In this document: one piece after another, positions 40,565 through 49,229 of the stretch | Position numbering within the stretch: position 1 is the first letter of the stretch | Layout of the letters: every line of letters begins with the position of its first letter | Source of the DNA: Sutcliffiella horikoshii | GTDB taxonomy: Bacteria; Bacillota; Bacilli; Bacillales; Bacillaceae_I | DNA: 64,000 bases | Reading direction: 5' to 3' | Assembly (NCBI GenBank): GCA_001636495.1 | Contig: KV440964.1 | Location: forward strand, 946,666-1,010,665 | Made by a program: the position numbers and the translations under genes | The notes under the pieces: generated by a model | The model's input: the letters and a program-made list of their open reading frames with translations, nothing else | The model's database searches: none | Told to the model about the DNA's origin: nothing

Positions 40565-41381
40565 CAGCTATTACCCTTCATTGACAAAATCAGAACAAAA
40601 GGTTGCCACTGTTGTGTTGAAGCAGATGGAAAAAGTGCTGTATTACTCTGTTACCGACCTGGCTGATGTATCGGAGGTAGGGGAGACGACGGTATTAAGG
40701 TTCTGTCGTAAGATTGGTCTAAAAGGATACCAGGAATTCAAACTGGCCATTGCCAAGGACCTATCTTCCATCTCGCATGAAAAGGAAAGTGCAGTTTCAG
40801 ATGAAAATAAGCCGGCTGGTCTGGTGGCTTCTATTGCCGATAACACTAAGAATGCCATAGATGAAACCATGAACAAACTGGATAAGGAGACGCTGAATGA
40901 GATCATCGAGCTTTTACTGAAGGCAAAATCCATCCAATTTTTTGGAGTCGGGACTTCAGGTCTTACAGCCTTGGATGCGAAAAACCGATTTCTCCGTTTT
41001 GGCTTCCGTTCGGATGCCGTCATTGATCCCCACTTGCAGTCGATGACAGCAGCAACACTTGGAGAAGAGGATGTAGTCATTGGACTTAGTGTTTCCGGAA
41101 GTACCAAGGATACCATCGATTCGTTGAAAGTTGCAAAGGAAAATGGAGCAAAAGTCATTGCGATCACTTACTATGCAAGGTCCCCGATTACAAAGCTGGC
41201 TGACCTGGTATTGCTTAGTGGTGGGAAAGAATCTCCGTTAGAGGGTGGTTCGCTTGCTGCGAAGATTGCACAGCTTTTCGTCATTGATCTTTTATGCACG
41301 GGACTTGCGGTGAAACAGAAGGACTATTCTTTATCCATGAAAGAAAAGACAGCAAGAGCGGTAATTGAGAAAATTTACTAA
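40515..41381 (+). CDS. MurR/RpiR family regulator
   Basis: A 288-residue regulator with an N-terminal RpiR helix-turn-helix (about residues 5-80: LTKSEQKVATVVL, SVTDLADVSEVGETTVLRFCRKIG) and a C-terminal SIS sugar-phosphate-binding domain (FFGVGTSGLTALDAKNRFLRFG, LSVSGSTKDTIDSLKVAKENG). ATG at 40515 has AAAAGGATG upstream and overlaps nanE by 50 bp. It probably senses an amino-sugar phosphate such as ManNAc-6-P or GlcNAc-6-P and controls this operon. Confidence 0.88.
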   Translation: MMEVQTASKSRLGGLINSYYPSLTKSEQKVATVVLKQMEKVLYYSVTDLADVSEVGETTVLRFCRKIGLKGYQEFKLAIAKDLSSISHEKESAVSDENKPAGLVASIADNTKNAIDETMNKLDKETLNEIIELLLKAKSIQFFGVGTSGLTALDAKNRFLRFGFRSDAVIDPHLQSMTAATLGEEDVVIGLSVSGSTKDTIDSLKVAKENGAKVIAITYYARSPITKLADLVLLSGGKESPLEGGSLAAKIAQLFVIDLLCTGLAVKQKDYSLSMKEKTARAVIEKIY

Positions 41382-41402
41382 GTTGTAAGTTGGTGAGGAA
41401 AC

Positions 41403-42323
41403 ATGAACGTGATTGGGTTGGACATTGGTGGTACAGGAGTAAAGGGCGTCATCATTAACCAAGATGCAGAAATTCTTCAGGAGATGAAGGTCTCTACCAA
41501 TATCTCAGAGGGTAGGGAAGGGATTTTGCGCTCTGTTGTTTTTGTAATCGATTCCTTATTTTGGGATAATATTCCGATTTCAGGAATAGGGGTGGGTTCT
41601 GCTGGGAGAATTGATCCGGTCAAGGGAGAAGTAGTCTTTGCGACAGCAAATCTCCCAGATTGGGAGGGTACAAAGCTTCAAGAAATTTTGGAAGAGAAAT
41701 ATGGTGTCAAATGTTTTATAGAAAATGATGCCAACACAGCGCTTTTAGGAGAGTTATGGGCAGGTACTGTTCAAAAGCTTAAGCCAGATTCGGCTGTCAT
41801 GTTAACACTTGGTACAGGTGTTGGTGGAGCCAATGCAATAAATGGAAAGATATTAAACGGAAGTAACTCCCAAAGTGGGGAGTGGGGACATGTCATCCTG
41901 GTTCCTCATGGAAAACATTGTAACTGTGGAAAAGAAGGATGTATAGAACAATATTTATCAGGTACAGCCCTGACAAATGCCGTTCGTACCGAAACGGACT
42001 TTTCGTTTACACATGGATCGGAAATATTTGAAGCCTATTCAATTGGAAATAAACAGGTCAAAGATGTGGTTGACCGATACATAGATTACTTGGCGCTGGT
42101 CATCTACAACATCACGGTTGCAATTGATCCAGTTATCATCCTTATTGGAGGGGGTCTGGTCGATTCCAAGGAGCATTGGTGGCATAGCCTTGAAGACAAA
42201 TTGAAGCACTATCAAGTTACAACTGTGGTCACTCCCGCATCATTAGGCAACAAAGCAGGTATGTATGGAGCGGCAGCACTTGCACTGCAACATCTTGAAG
42301 AGAAAAGAGGGGAGTCCGTTTGA
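41403..42323 (+). CDS. ROK family sugar kinase (NanK-like)
   Basis: A 306-residue ROK kinase. The phosphate-binding motif VIGLDIGGTGVKGV is at the N-terminus, the catalytic Asp in CFIENDANTALLGE, and the zinc motif HCNCGKEGCIEQYLSG near residue 175 is intact with its His and three Cys. A second phosphate loop is LGTGVGGANAING. Because nanE is two genes upstream, N-acetylmannosamine kinase (NanK) is the best guess; glucose or GlcNAc kinase is possible. Its stop overlaps the next start by 4 bp. Confidence 0.85.
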   Translation: MNVIGLDIGGTGVKGVIINQDAEILQEMKVSTNISEGREGILRSVVFVIDSLFWDNIPISGIGVGSAGRIDPVKGEVVFATANLPDWEGTKLQEILEEKYGVKCFIENDANTALLGELWAGTVQKLKPDSAVMLTLGTGVGGANAINGKILNGSNSQSGEWGHVILVPHGKHCNCGKEGCIEQYLSGTALTNAVRTETDFSFTHGSEIFEAYSIGNKQVKDVVDRYIDYLALVIYNITVAIDPVIILIGGGLVDSKEHWWHSLEDKLKHYQVTTVVTPASLGNKAGMYGAAALALQHLEEKRGESV

Positions 42324-43195
42324 AAAGAAATCCGTTGACACCATTTTTGTTTTTAGTTCCTGGATTGATCATCCTGGGTGCATTTATCTTCTATCCTATG
42401 CTTCATGCCATTTGGCTCAGCTTCACAAACTATAATATTGTCAATGATGCAGAGTTCATCGGTCTGGAAAACTATCAAAAGCTTTTTAATGATCCGATGT
42501 TCTGGAAAGTGCTGGGACAGACCCTCCTATATCTCATCATTGTGGTTCCTGCACTTGTGGTGCTTCCCATTTTCCTTGCTATTTTGGTGAATAAGCAGAT
42601 AAAAGGAATTGGCTTTTTCCGTTCAGCTTATTACATTCCGGTTGTAACGTCCATGGTTGTCGTGGGTATTGCTTGGAAATGGGTGTACGCCGATCAGGGT
42701 GTTTTAAACTATATTTTAGATTCATTGGGTGTCATTTCCGAACCGATAAACTGGCTGACTTCCACCTCCACATCCCTTTTTGCTGTAATGATCGTGACCA
42801 TCTGGAAGGGACTTGGCTATTATATGGTCATCTATCTGGCGGGATTGCAGTCAATCCCGGATGATCTTTATGAGGCAGCGGATATTGATGGTGCCAGCAA
42901 GTGGAAGCAAATATGGCATATCACTGTCCCTCTATTAATGCCATCCATCATGATTGTGACCATCATGTCTTCTATTTCTGCAATGAAAGTGTTTGAAGAA
43001 ATTTATGTCATGACAGGCGGAGGCCCGTTGAATAGCTCTAAGACGCTTGTGTTCTACATCTACCAGGAAGCATTTGAGAAGTTGCAGATGGGTTATGCCA
43101 GTGCAGCAGGAGTGGTGCTATTCCTGATTACGTTAATTTTCTCCATTATCAACATTAAATTCATGAACAAAAAAGAAACTGTGATAAAGGGGTGA
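42320..43195 (+). CDS. Carbohydrate ABC transporter permease (MalF/UgpA type)
   Basis: A 291-residue six-helix permease that starts with TTG overlapping the ROK stop (TTGA) and preceded by GAGGGGAG. It begins KRNPLTPFLFLVPGLIILGAF; the EAA loop is DDLYEAADIDGASKWKQIWH. It pairs with the next protein and the binding protein at 38432. No ATPase is encoded in the cluster. Confidence 0.9.
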   Translation: MKRNPLTPFLFLVPGLIILGAFIFYPMLHAIWLSFTNYNIVNDAEFIGLENYQKLFNDPMFWKVLGQTLLYLIIVVPALVVLPIFLAILVNKQIKGIGFFRSAYYIPVVTSMVVVGIAWKWVYADQGVLNYILDSLGVISEPINWLTSTSTSLFAVMIVTIWKGLGYYMVIYLAGLQSIPDDLYEAADIDGASKWKQIWHITVPLLMPSIMIVTIMSSISAMKVFEEIYVMTGGGPLNSSKTLVFYIYQEAFEKLQMGYASAAGVVLFLITLIFSIINIKFMNKKETVIKG

Positions 43196-43200
43196 GGAAG

Positions 43201-44094
43201 ATGAATTCTCCTTCTATAGAAACCAAAAGGGCCAATGTAATCAGCCCAAAAGTGAAAAAGCCACTGACATTCAAAAAGGTAGTGAATACGACACTTACGT
43301 ATGCGACCCTTTTGTTTGTTACCTTGATTATGGTGGGGCCATTCCTTTGGTTGCTGGCAACATCCTTGAAGTCCGGTGGAGAGAATATCTTCTCCTACCC
43401 ACCGCAGTTCATTCCGGAAAAGATCACCTTCCAAAATTACGTGGAGGTCATGAATTTCTTTCCATTCTGGCGGTATTTATGGAACAGTGTCGTTGTCTCT
43501 GTGATTACGGTCCTTCTTAATATCATTTTCTGTTCTCTTGCGGCTTACCCTTTAGCACGTATGCAATTCCGTGGGAAGACACTTGTTTTTGTATTGATCA
43601 TCAGTACCATGATGATTCCTTTTCAGTTGCTGATGATCCCAATTTATTTGCTGGCTCTTGATATGGGGCTGCAGAACACGTATGCAGGACTGATTTTGCC
43701 GCACGCCACAACAGCATTCGGGATATTCCTGATGCGACAGGCCTTCCTTACCATTCCGTATGAGTTGGATGAATCGGCAAGAATGGACGGGGCAAATTCT
43801 TTCCAGATTTGGTGGAGAATCCTGATGCCCCTTGTGAAGCCATCCATTGTCACGCTTTCCATCTTCACCTTTATGATGGCATGGGGAGATTTTCTATGGC
43901 CACTCATCATCTTGAACGATACAAGCATGTATACCCTCCCGCTCGGAGTGAACACCTTAGCAGGCTCGTTTTCTGCTAACTGGCGTTATATTGCCGCAGG
44001 ATCTATCATCTCGATCCTACCAATCATCATTATTTTCGCCATTCTGCAACGCCACTTCATTGCAGGTGCGATGAAAGGGGCGGTGAAAGGATAA
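43201..44094 (+). CDS. Carbohydrate ABC transporter permease (MalG/UgpE type)
   Basis: A 297-residue CUT1 permease with an N-terminal basic segment of about 30 residues and six membrane helices (first: TLTYATLLFVTLIMVGPFLW). The EAA loop is visible in YELDESARMDGANSFQIWWR, and the C-terminus is FAILQRHFIAGAMKGAVKG. ATG at 43201 is preferred over the in-frame GTG at 43192, because AAGGGGTGA fits the former. Its stop overlaps the start of the GH38 gene by one base. Confidence 0.9.
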   Translation: MNSPSIETKRANVISPKVKKPLTFKKVVNTTLTYATLLFVTLIMVGPFLWLLATSLKSGGENIFSYPPQFIPEKITFQNYVEVMNFFPFWRYLWNSVVVSVITVLLNIIFCSLAAYPLARMQFRGKTLVFVLIISTMMIPFQLLMIPIYLLALDMGLQNTYAGLILPHATTAFGIFLMRQAFLTIPYELDESARMDGANSFQIWWRILMPLVKPSIVTLSIFTFMMAWGDFLWPLIILNDTSMYTLPLGVNTLAGSFSANWRYIAAGSIISILPIIIIFAILQRHFIAGAMKGAVKG

Positions 44095-46679
44095 TGGAAA
44101 AAACATACACCTGCTACATCGTTTTTCAAACACACTGGGATCGTGAATGGTACCTACCGTTTGAGGTGTATCGTCACCGTCTGACACAGGTAATAGATCG
44201 AATTGTGACCGGCCTCGAGAAAAATGAGATTGCACAATTTGTCTTAGATGGCCAGATGGCAGCACTTGAAGACTATTTGGAGGTATGCGAACCGGAAATG
44301 GAGGAGCGCATCCTCTCCCTTATAGAGGAAAAGAAGATCATCATTGGCCCATGGTATGTGCTGGCGGATGAATTTCTCGTTTCTGGGGAATCGCTAGTCC
44401 GTAATCTTGATATCGGAATGAAACTGGCCAATAAGTACAGTGAGCCCCAAATGGTCGGGTATCTTCCGGATACATTCGGCCATGTCAGCCAAATGCCACA
44501 GCTCCTTAAAGAGTTTGGAATAGATAATGCCATGCTATGGAGGGGAATTGATGCAGAAAGCTCCGAACTTATCTGGAAGGCACCGGATGGATCGGAGGTA
44601 TTGACCGTTTTTTTACCGGAAGGTTATTACCAGCCATTGTTAAACGAGAAATCCCATCAGGCTGCCTTGACAGGTTATGTGGAAAAGGTGAAGAAATTCG
44701 CGCAGACACCTGCCCTTCTATTAACGAATGGTGGCGACCATCTCATGCCTAGGTATGGGAATATGCTAGGGAAAATGGACGAGTTAATTAGCGAGGAAGT
44801 AAACTTCGTATCCAGTACATATGAAAATTACTTGAAGGCTTTACAGGCAGAGCTTCCGGAAAAACTCCCGGTGTATCTTGGGGAGCTCAGAAGCAATAAG
44901 TATGCTTACGTGCTTCCTAATGTCCTTTCTACTAGATCCTATCTGAAGCAACAAAATCAATGGATGGAAGATGAATTGACAGGCTATACCGAACCACTGT
45001 TAACGATGACGTCAAACGCGGGCTATCCTAACCGATATCTGGAGAAATCGTGGAAGCTTCTGTTGAAGAATCATCCACATGACAGCATTTGCGGATGCAG
45101 TTTGGATGAAGTGCATAAAGAGATGGAGACACGTACAATTAAGCTTTCGCAACGGCTGCAATCCCTGCAAAACGGCGCTTTGGCAAAAGTCGGGGTACAG
45201 GATGCAGCAGAGAGCGGTCACGCAACAAGAAAACCGTTTGATGACAGTTCTGTCTTCACTGTTTTCAATCCTCATGTCCACAACTATTCGGGCCCGATCC
45301 GGGGAACGATCTGGCTGAAGGAAGAACGGGATTTTTCGTTAATGGATGAACATGGGAAGCACTATCAGCCTACCATTCTTTCCAAAAGAAAAGACCGTCA
45401 TTTCGCTTCTCCCCTTGATGCTTTTCCTGAATTTACAGAGGGAAACTTCTATGAAGTGACGTTTCCCGTAAAGGCATTGCCAGCAACCTCCCTTACCACA
45501 TTTGAAGTGGTGGAGGGCAACTTTGTGTCATTGGCGGAAACGGAAACAAGTGTTGCAGAGACGGACCATTACCGGATCATCGTGGAGAATGACGCGACAC
45601 TTACGGTCTTAGATAAGAAAACGGGTGCCAGTTATCTTGGACTGCAGTCCTTCTATAGCTCCTTGGACGTAGGCGATGAATACACCTACTCTCCTCCAAA
45701 AGAGGACGTGAAAACGTTTGGCACTTTAAAAGGGAGGCCTGTTGTAGAAGTTTCGGAAGCGGGCGAAGGTGACACCACCATCCTTTCCTATTCGGTAGAA
45801 TTGAAACTTCCTTCAGGTTGTAAGGAAGAACGCACAGGTCCAGCGGTTAGGAAAGTGACAACCGACATCGAAGTGAAAGTCCTCATATGTAATCATTCTA
45901 CAAGGATAGAAAGCAAAGTGAAGGTGACAAACCGGGCCAAAGACCAGCGATTGAGGGTGGTATACCCGCTTGGCACCACTATCGATAAGACCTATAGCGA
46001 TACTGCTTTTGATGTGGTTGAAAGGGTGGCAAAAAAAGTGGAGGAGTTTGATGCTCCAAAGCAAAAAGAAGTGCCAGTCGTAGTGGAACCGTCCCTCTCC
46101 TTCATCCGTGCAGACAACCGAGGGAAAGGACTCTCCTTCTTCCATCGAGGGCTACATGAATACCAGGTGACTCCAAGTCTAGAGGAAGATAAGCTGGAAG
46201 TGACCGTCCTCCGATCGGTAGGCTGGCTTTCCCGGGATGACCTTCGTACACGCGGAGGCGGAGCGGGGCCAGGAATGGAAACGCAGGAAGGACAATGCAT
46301 CGGGACGTATACCTTCGACATGGCCTTTGAACCAGTTGCCTCTGATGCCAGCAACGGAACCATTGCCAAGTCAGCCCACTTCTATCGGGTCCCACCAAGA
46401 ATATATCCTGGAGATGCCCGCGGCCGTGAGCTTACAAGATTTGTGGAGATAGACAATCACGAAGTGCAGTGGAGTGCCCTTTATTGTTCGGAAGGTGGTA
46501 CTTATCTCCGTTTATGGAATCCGACCGACCTGGATCAGCCAGTCCATTTTTCATCAAGTAAAACGATAAAGCGCCTTACAAAAGTAAGGATGGATAAAAG
46601 CGAGCGGAATGAGTTGACCGACCTGAGCGATACGCTGGCAGCCAAAAGCATTTCCACCTATCGATTACAGTTTTCATAA
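44094..46679 (+). CDS. GH38 family alpha-mannosidase-like glycosidase
   Basis: An 861-residue cytoplasmic glycoside hydrolase (no signal peptide). GH38 features: zinc ligands in QTHWDREW (H14, D16), nucleophile Asp in YLPDTFGH (D126), and HPHDSICGCS (H327-D330) contributing a further zinc ligand. A helical and beta-sandwich domain typical of the family follows to the end. Known members act on alpha-mannosides, including bacterial 2-O-mannosylglycerate hydrolase (MngB), of similar length. In this operon it would act on an imported oligosaccharide; a mannoside or an N-acetylmannosaminide cannot be distinguished from sequence. It is translationally coupled to the permease gene. Confidence 0.9.
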   Translation: MEKTYTCYIVFQTHWDREWYLPFEVYRHRLTQVIDRIVTGLEKNEIAQFVLDGQMAALEDYLEVCEPEMEERILSLIEEKKIIIGPWYVLADEFLVSGESLVRNLDIGMKLANKYSEPQMVGYLPDTFGHVSQMPQLLKEFGIDNAMLWRGIDAESSELIWKAPDGSEVLTVFLPEGYYQPLLNEKSHQAALTGYVEKVKKFAQTPALLLTNGGDHLMPRYGNMLGKMDELISEEVNFVSSTYENYLKALQAELPEKLPVYLGELRSNKYAYVLPNVLSTRSYLKQQNQWMEDELTGYTEPLLTMTSNAGYPNRYLEKSWKLLLKNHPHDSICGCSLDEVHKEMETRTIKLSQRLQSLQNGALAKVGVQDAAESGHATRKPFDDSSVFTVFNPHVHNYSGPIRGTIWLKEERDFSLMDEHGKHYQPTILSKRKDRHFASPLDAFPEFTEGNFYEVTFPVKALPATSLTTFEVVEGNFVSLAETETSVAETDHYRIIVENDATLTVLDKKTGASYLGLQSFYSSLDVGDEYTYSPPKEDVKTFGTLKGRPVVEVSEAGEGDTTILSYSVELKLPSGCKEERTGPAVRKVTTDIEVKVLICNHSTRIESKVKVTNRAKDQRLRVVYPLGTTIDKTYSDTAFDVVERVAKKVEEFDAPKQKEVPVVVEPSLSFIRADNRGKGLSFFHRGLHEYQVTPSLEEDKLEVTVLRSVGWLSRDDLRTRGGGAGPGMETQEGQCIGTYTFDMAFEPVASDASNGTIAKSAHFYRVPPRIYPGDARGRELTRFVEIDNHEVQWSALYCSEGGTYLRLWNPTDLDQPVHFSSSKTIKRLTKVRMDKSERNELTDLSDTLAAKSISTYRLQFS

Positions 46680-46694
46680 AGGGAGCTTGAGAAG

Positions 46695-48221
46695 ATGAAT
46701 AGAAAAATAGCACTCATCCCCATAGATGCAAGACCTGTGACAAGGGAACTCCCCAAACAAATCGCCAAAATCGGCGGCTGGGAAGTACTGTTGCCCAAGA
46801 AAAAGGTGCTGGGGTACTTAAAAACACCTGGAGATATGGAGAGCCTGACAAGATGGCTATGGGAAGTTGCCCCTGAGGTCGATGGTTTCGTCCTATCGAT
46901 TGATATGCTTGCCTATGGAGGACTTGTTCCTTCAAGGGTGAATGCTGATCAGTCTGCCACCATCCTTAAACGCCTGGAGGTATTACATGATCTCAAGAAA
47001 GAGCACCCCGAGAAAACAATTATGGCATTCAGCGCCACCATGCGCATATCTAATAACTATGTGAACGAGGAAGAAAAGGAGTATTGGAAGGATTATGGGG
47101 AGGAAATTTGGCAGTACTCCTATCATACCCACCGTACTCTTCGAACAGGGTGCGAGGTGTCAAAAGGAAAAGGGGAAAGTCTGTCAGCCCTGATACCAGT
47201 TGATATTTTACAAGATTACTTACAAACAAGAGATAGGAACTTCCATATTAATCTCTCCCTTTTGGACTTAGTAGAGGACAAAACACTGGAAGTGCTTGTA
47301 TTTCCACAAGATGATACATCCGAGTATGGCCTTAATATTGCGGAACAGGAGAAACTATCCTCACTTGTGAGGGATCGTCAACTGACTTCAAAAGTGTTTA
47401 TCTATCCTGGTGCGGACGAAGTGGCCAATACGCTTGTTTCCCGACTCATTTACAAGCTTGAGAAAGTGGAACCGCCTACTTTCTTTCCCGTTTATAGCGG
47501 GGAAACAGGCTCCCTTGGCCATGCGATGTATGAGGATAGGCCGATTTGTGAATCAGTGAAAGGACAAGTTTTCGCTTTTGGTAGTCATACAGTTGATCAT
47601 GCAATCGATGCTGACATTGTGTTTGCCGTTAACGTACCAGGCAAGCGCCAGGGGGATCTCGCATTACAGAGGTTCCTTGGGGAAGTGGATACTGCCCATC
47701 GTAATATTGGGGAATGGCTTGCACGTATCCGTCACTATGTAAAAAAACAAAAGCTTGTGGCAGTCGCCGACGTAGCATATGCCAATGGTGCGGATAGTGC
47801 GATGATTCCGAGACTTCTGGAAGCGGTCCCCTTAAAGGAATTGTGTGGATTCGGAGCTTGGAATACAGCCGGAAATACCATTGGTACAGTAGTGTCCCAG
47901 GCTGCCATGATATACCTGCAAAAGCGGAAGCCTTCCATGACTTTTGGAGAAGCACAAAGGCTTCTTGAAGAGCAGCTCATTCTTAGGCTGCTGGATGACT
48001 ATCTTTATCAAACGATTGTAAGGCAACAGGTTCGAGGAACGGTAGATGTAGAAAATATAACGGCTGAAGCGTTAATCGCGGAAGTGACGTCCAACTTCCT
48101 GGCAGAAGCGAAGTCCTTCTTAAAGAAACATTCCCTCCACTATGAAATAGAGGACATATATTTACCATGGAATCGCACCTTTGAAATAGGAATTTGCTTA
48201 AGCAAGGGAGGTGACAGTTAA
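46695..48221 (+). CDS. DUF4127 family protein
   Basis: A 508-residue soluble protein of the DUF4127 family. Conserved-looking motifs are IALIPIDARPVTRELP at the N-terminus, FVLSIDMLAYGGLVPSRV near residue 75, LVFPQDDTSEYGLN and VFIYPGADEVANTLVSRL in the middle, and VADVAYANGADSAMIP. The repeated D, N and GAD motifs suggest a metal or phosphate site. Function is unknown to me. It lies 15 bp after the GH38 gene and ends one base before the second ROK gene, so it is part of the pathway and is likely enzymatic. Ribosome site AAAGGGAG. Confidence 0.85.
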   Translation: MNRKIALIPIDARPVTRELPKQIAKIGGWEVLLPKKKVLGYLKTPGDMESLTRWLWEVAPEVDGFVLSIDMLAYGGLVPSRVNADQSATILKRLEVLHDLKKEHPEKTIMAFSATMRISNNYVNEEEKEYWKDYGEEIWQYSYHTHRTLRTGCEVSKGKGESLSALIPVDILQDYLQTRDRNFHINLSLLDLVEDKTLEVLVFPQDDTSEYGLNIAEQEKLSSLVRDRQLTSKVFIYPGADEVANTLVSRLIYKLEKVEPPTFFPVYSGETGSLGHAMYEDRPICESVKGQVFAFGSHTVDHAIDADIVFAVNVPGKRQGDLALQRFLGEVDTAHRNIGEWLARIRHYVKKQKLVAVADVAYANGADSAMIPRLLEAVPLKELCGFGAWNTAGNTIGTVVSQAAMIYLQKRKPSMTFGEAQRLLEEQLILRLLDDYLYQTIVRQQVRGTVDVENITAEALIAEVTSNFLAEAKSFLKKHSLHYEIEDIYLPWNRTFEIGICLSKGGDS

Positions 48222-48222
48222 T

Positions 48223-49110
48223 ATGGCCCTTCGCATTGGAGTGGATTTAGGGGGCACAAACCTGCGTGTCGCTCTTGTCCGGGAAAATGGAACAATAGTC
48301 AGGGAAAGCGAGCAGCTTACGGAAGCGGAAAAAGGACCGGATTCTGTCATCACCAAGATGATGGACATGGTTCGGGGGATTAAGGGAGAGGACATCATTA
48401 AAGGGGTGGGTGTTGGATCGCCTGGCCCCCTAGATCCTTTTACAGGAACCATCCACCAACCTCCCAATCTACCTGGTTGGGACAGCATCCCGCTAGCAAG
48501 GATTTTGGAAGAATCGTTGGGTGAACACGTTGAAATCGATAATGATGCAAATGCTGCAGCGCTTGCTGAAGCGAAATTTGGAGCCGGAGCAGGTGCCCAA
48601 AGTGTGTACTATATAACGGTCAGCACAGGTGTGGGGGGCGGATTCGTCATTGGAGGGGAAATATTCCAAGGGGCGACAGGCTATGCAGCTGAGATCGGGA
48701 ACATGATCATCCTCCCCAGCGGACCGACACACAACAGTTTGAATGCTGGAGCACTGGAAAGCTTGGCAAGCGGGACAGCGATTGGTCTGGCTGGACAAAA
48801 AGCTGGAATCGCCGGGGGAGCGGAAGAGGTTTTTCGTTTGGCGATGGTACATGATCCTATAGCGCAAAGCATAATAGATGAAGCCTTGAACTATTTGGCA
48901 ATCGGAATTGCCAATCTCGCACATGCCGTAAATCCTTCGATTTTTGTAATGGGTGGCGGTGTGATGAAATCAGAAAGCCAGGTGCTCGACCCTTTAAGGG
49001 GAAAAGTGAAAACTTATGTCTACCCAGGTTTGAAACATACCATCAAGATAGTTCCGGCATCCCTTGGTTCCAAAGCAGGGGTAGTCGGAGCAGCGTTTTT
49101 AATCAAATAG
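48223..49110 (+). CDS. ROK family kinase lacking the zinc-binding cysteines
   Basis: A 295-residue ROK protein. The N-terminal phosphate loop is RIGVDLGGTNLRVAL, the catalytic Asp region VEIDNDANAAALAE, and the second loop VSTGVGGGFVIGG; all are intact. The usual CxCGxxGCxE zinc motif is replaced by GPTHNSLNAGALESLASG, so the structural zinc site is absent except for the His. The start ATG at 48223 follows GGGAGGTGA; an in-frame GTG at 48211 is inside that site. It probably phosphorylates a second sugar of the pathway, or glucose. The differing motif suggests different specificity from the ROK at 41403. Confidence 0.83.
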   Translation: MALRIGVDLGGTNLRVALVRENGTIVRESEQLTEAEKGPDSVITKMMDMVRGIKGEDIIKGVGVGSPGPLDPFTGTIHQPPNLPGWDSIPLARILEESLGEHVEIDNDANAAALAEAKFGAGAGAQSVYYITVSTGVGGGFVIGGEIFQGATGYAAEIGNMIILPSGPTHNSLNAGALESLASGTAIGLAGQKAGIAGGAEEVFRLAMVHDPIAQSIIDEALNYLAIGIANLAHAVNPSIFVMGGGVMKSESQVLDPLRGKVKTYVYPGLKHTIKIVPASLGSKAGVVGAAFLIK

Positions 49111-49229
49111 CGGTACAATCACACTTCACTTAAGGAGGTGATTCATTCTCAATACATTCAAGGGGAGAAAGAGTTTCAGGCAACATCCGTCATTGGCCGA
49201 CTTAGAATGCAAAGGGGAGAAGATTGAGG

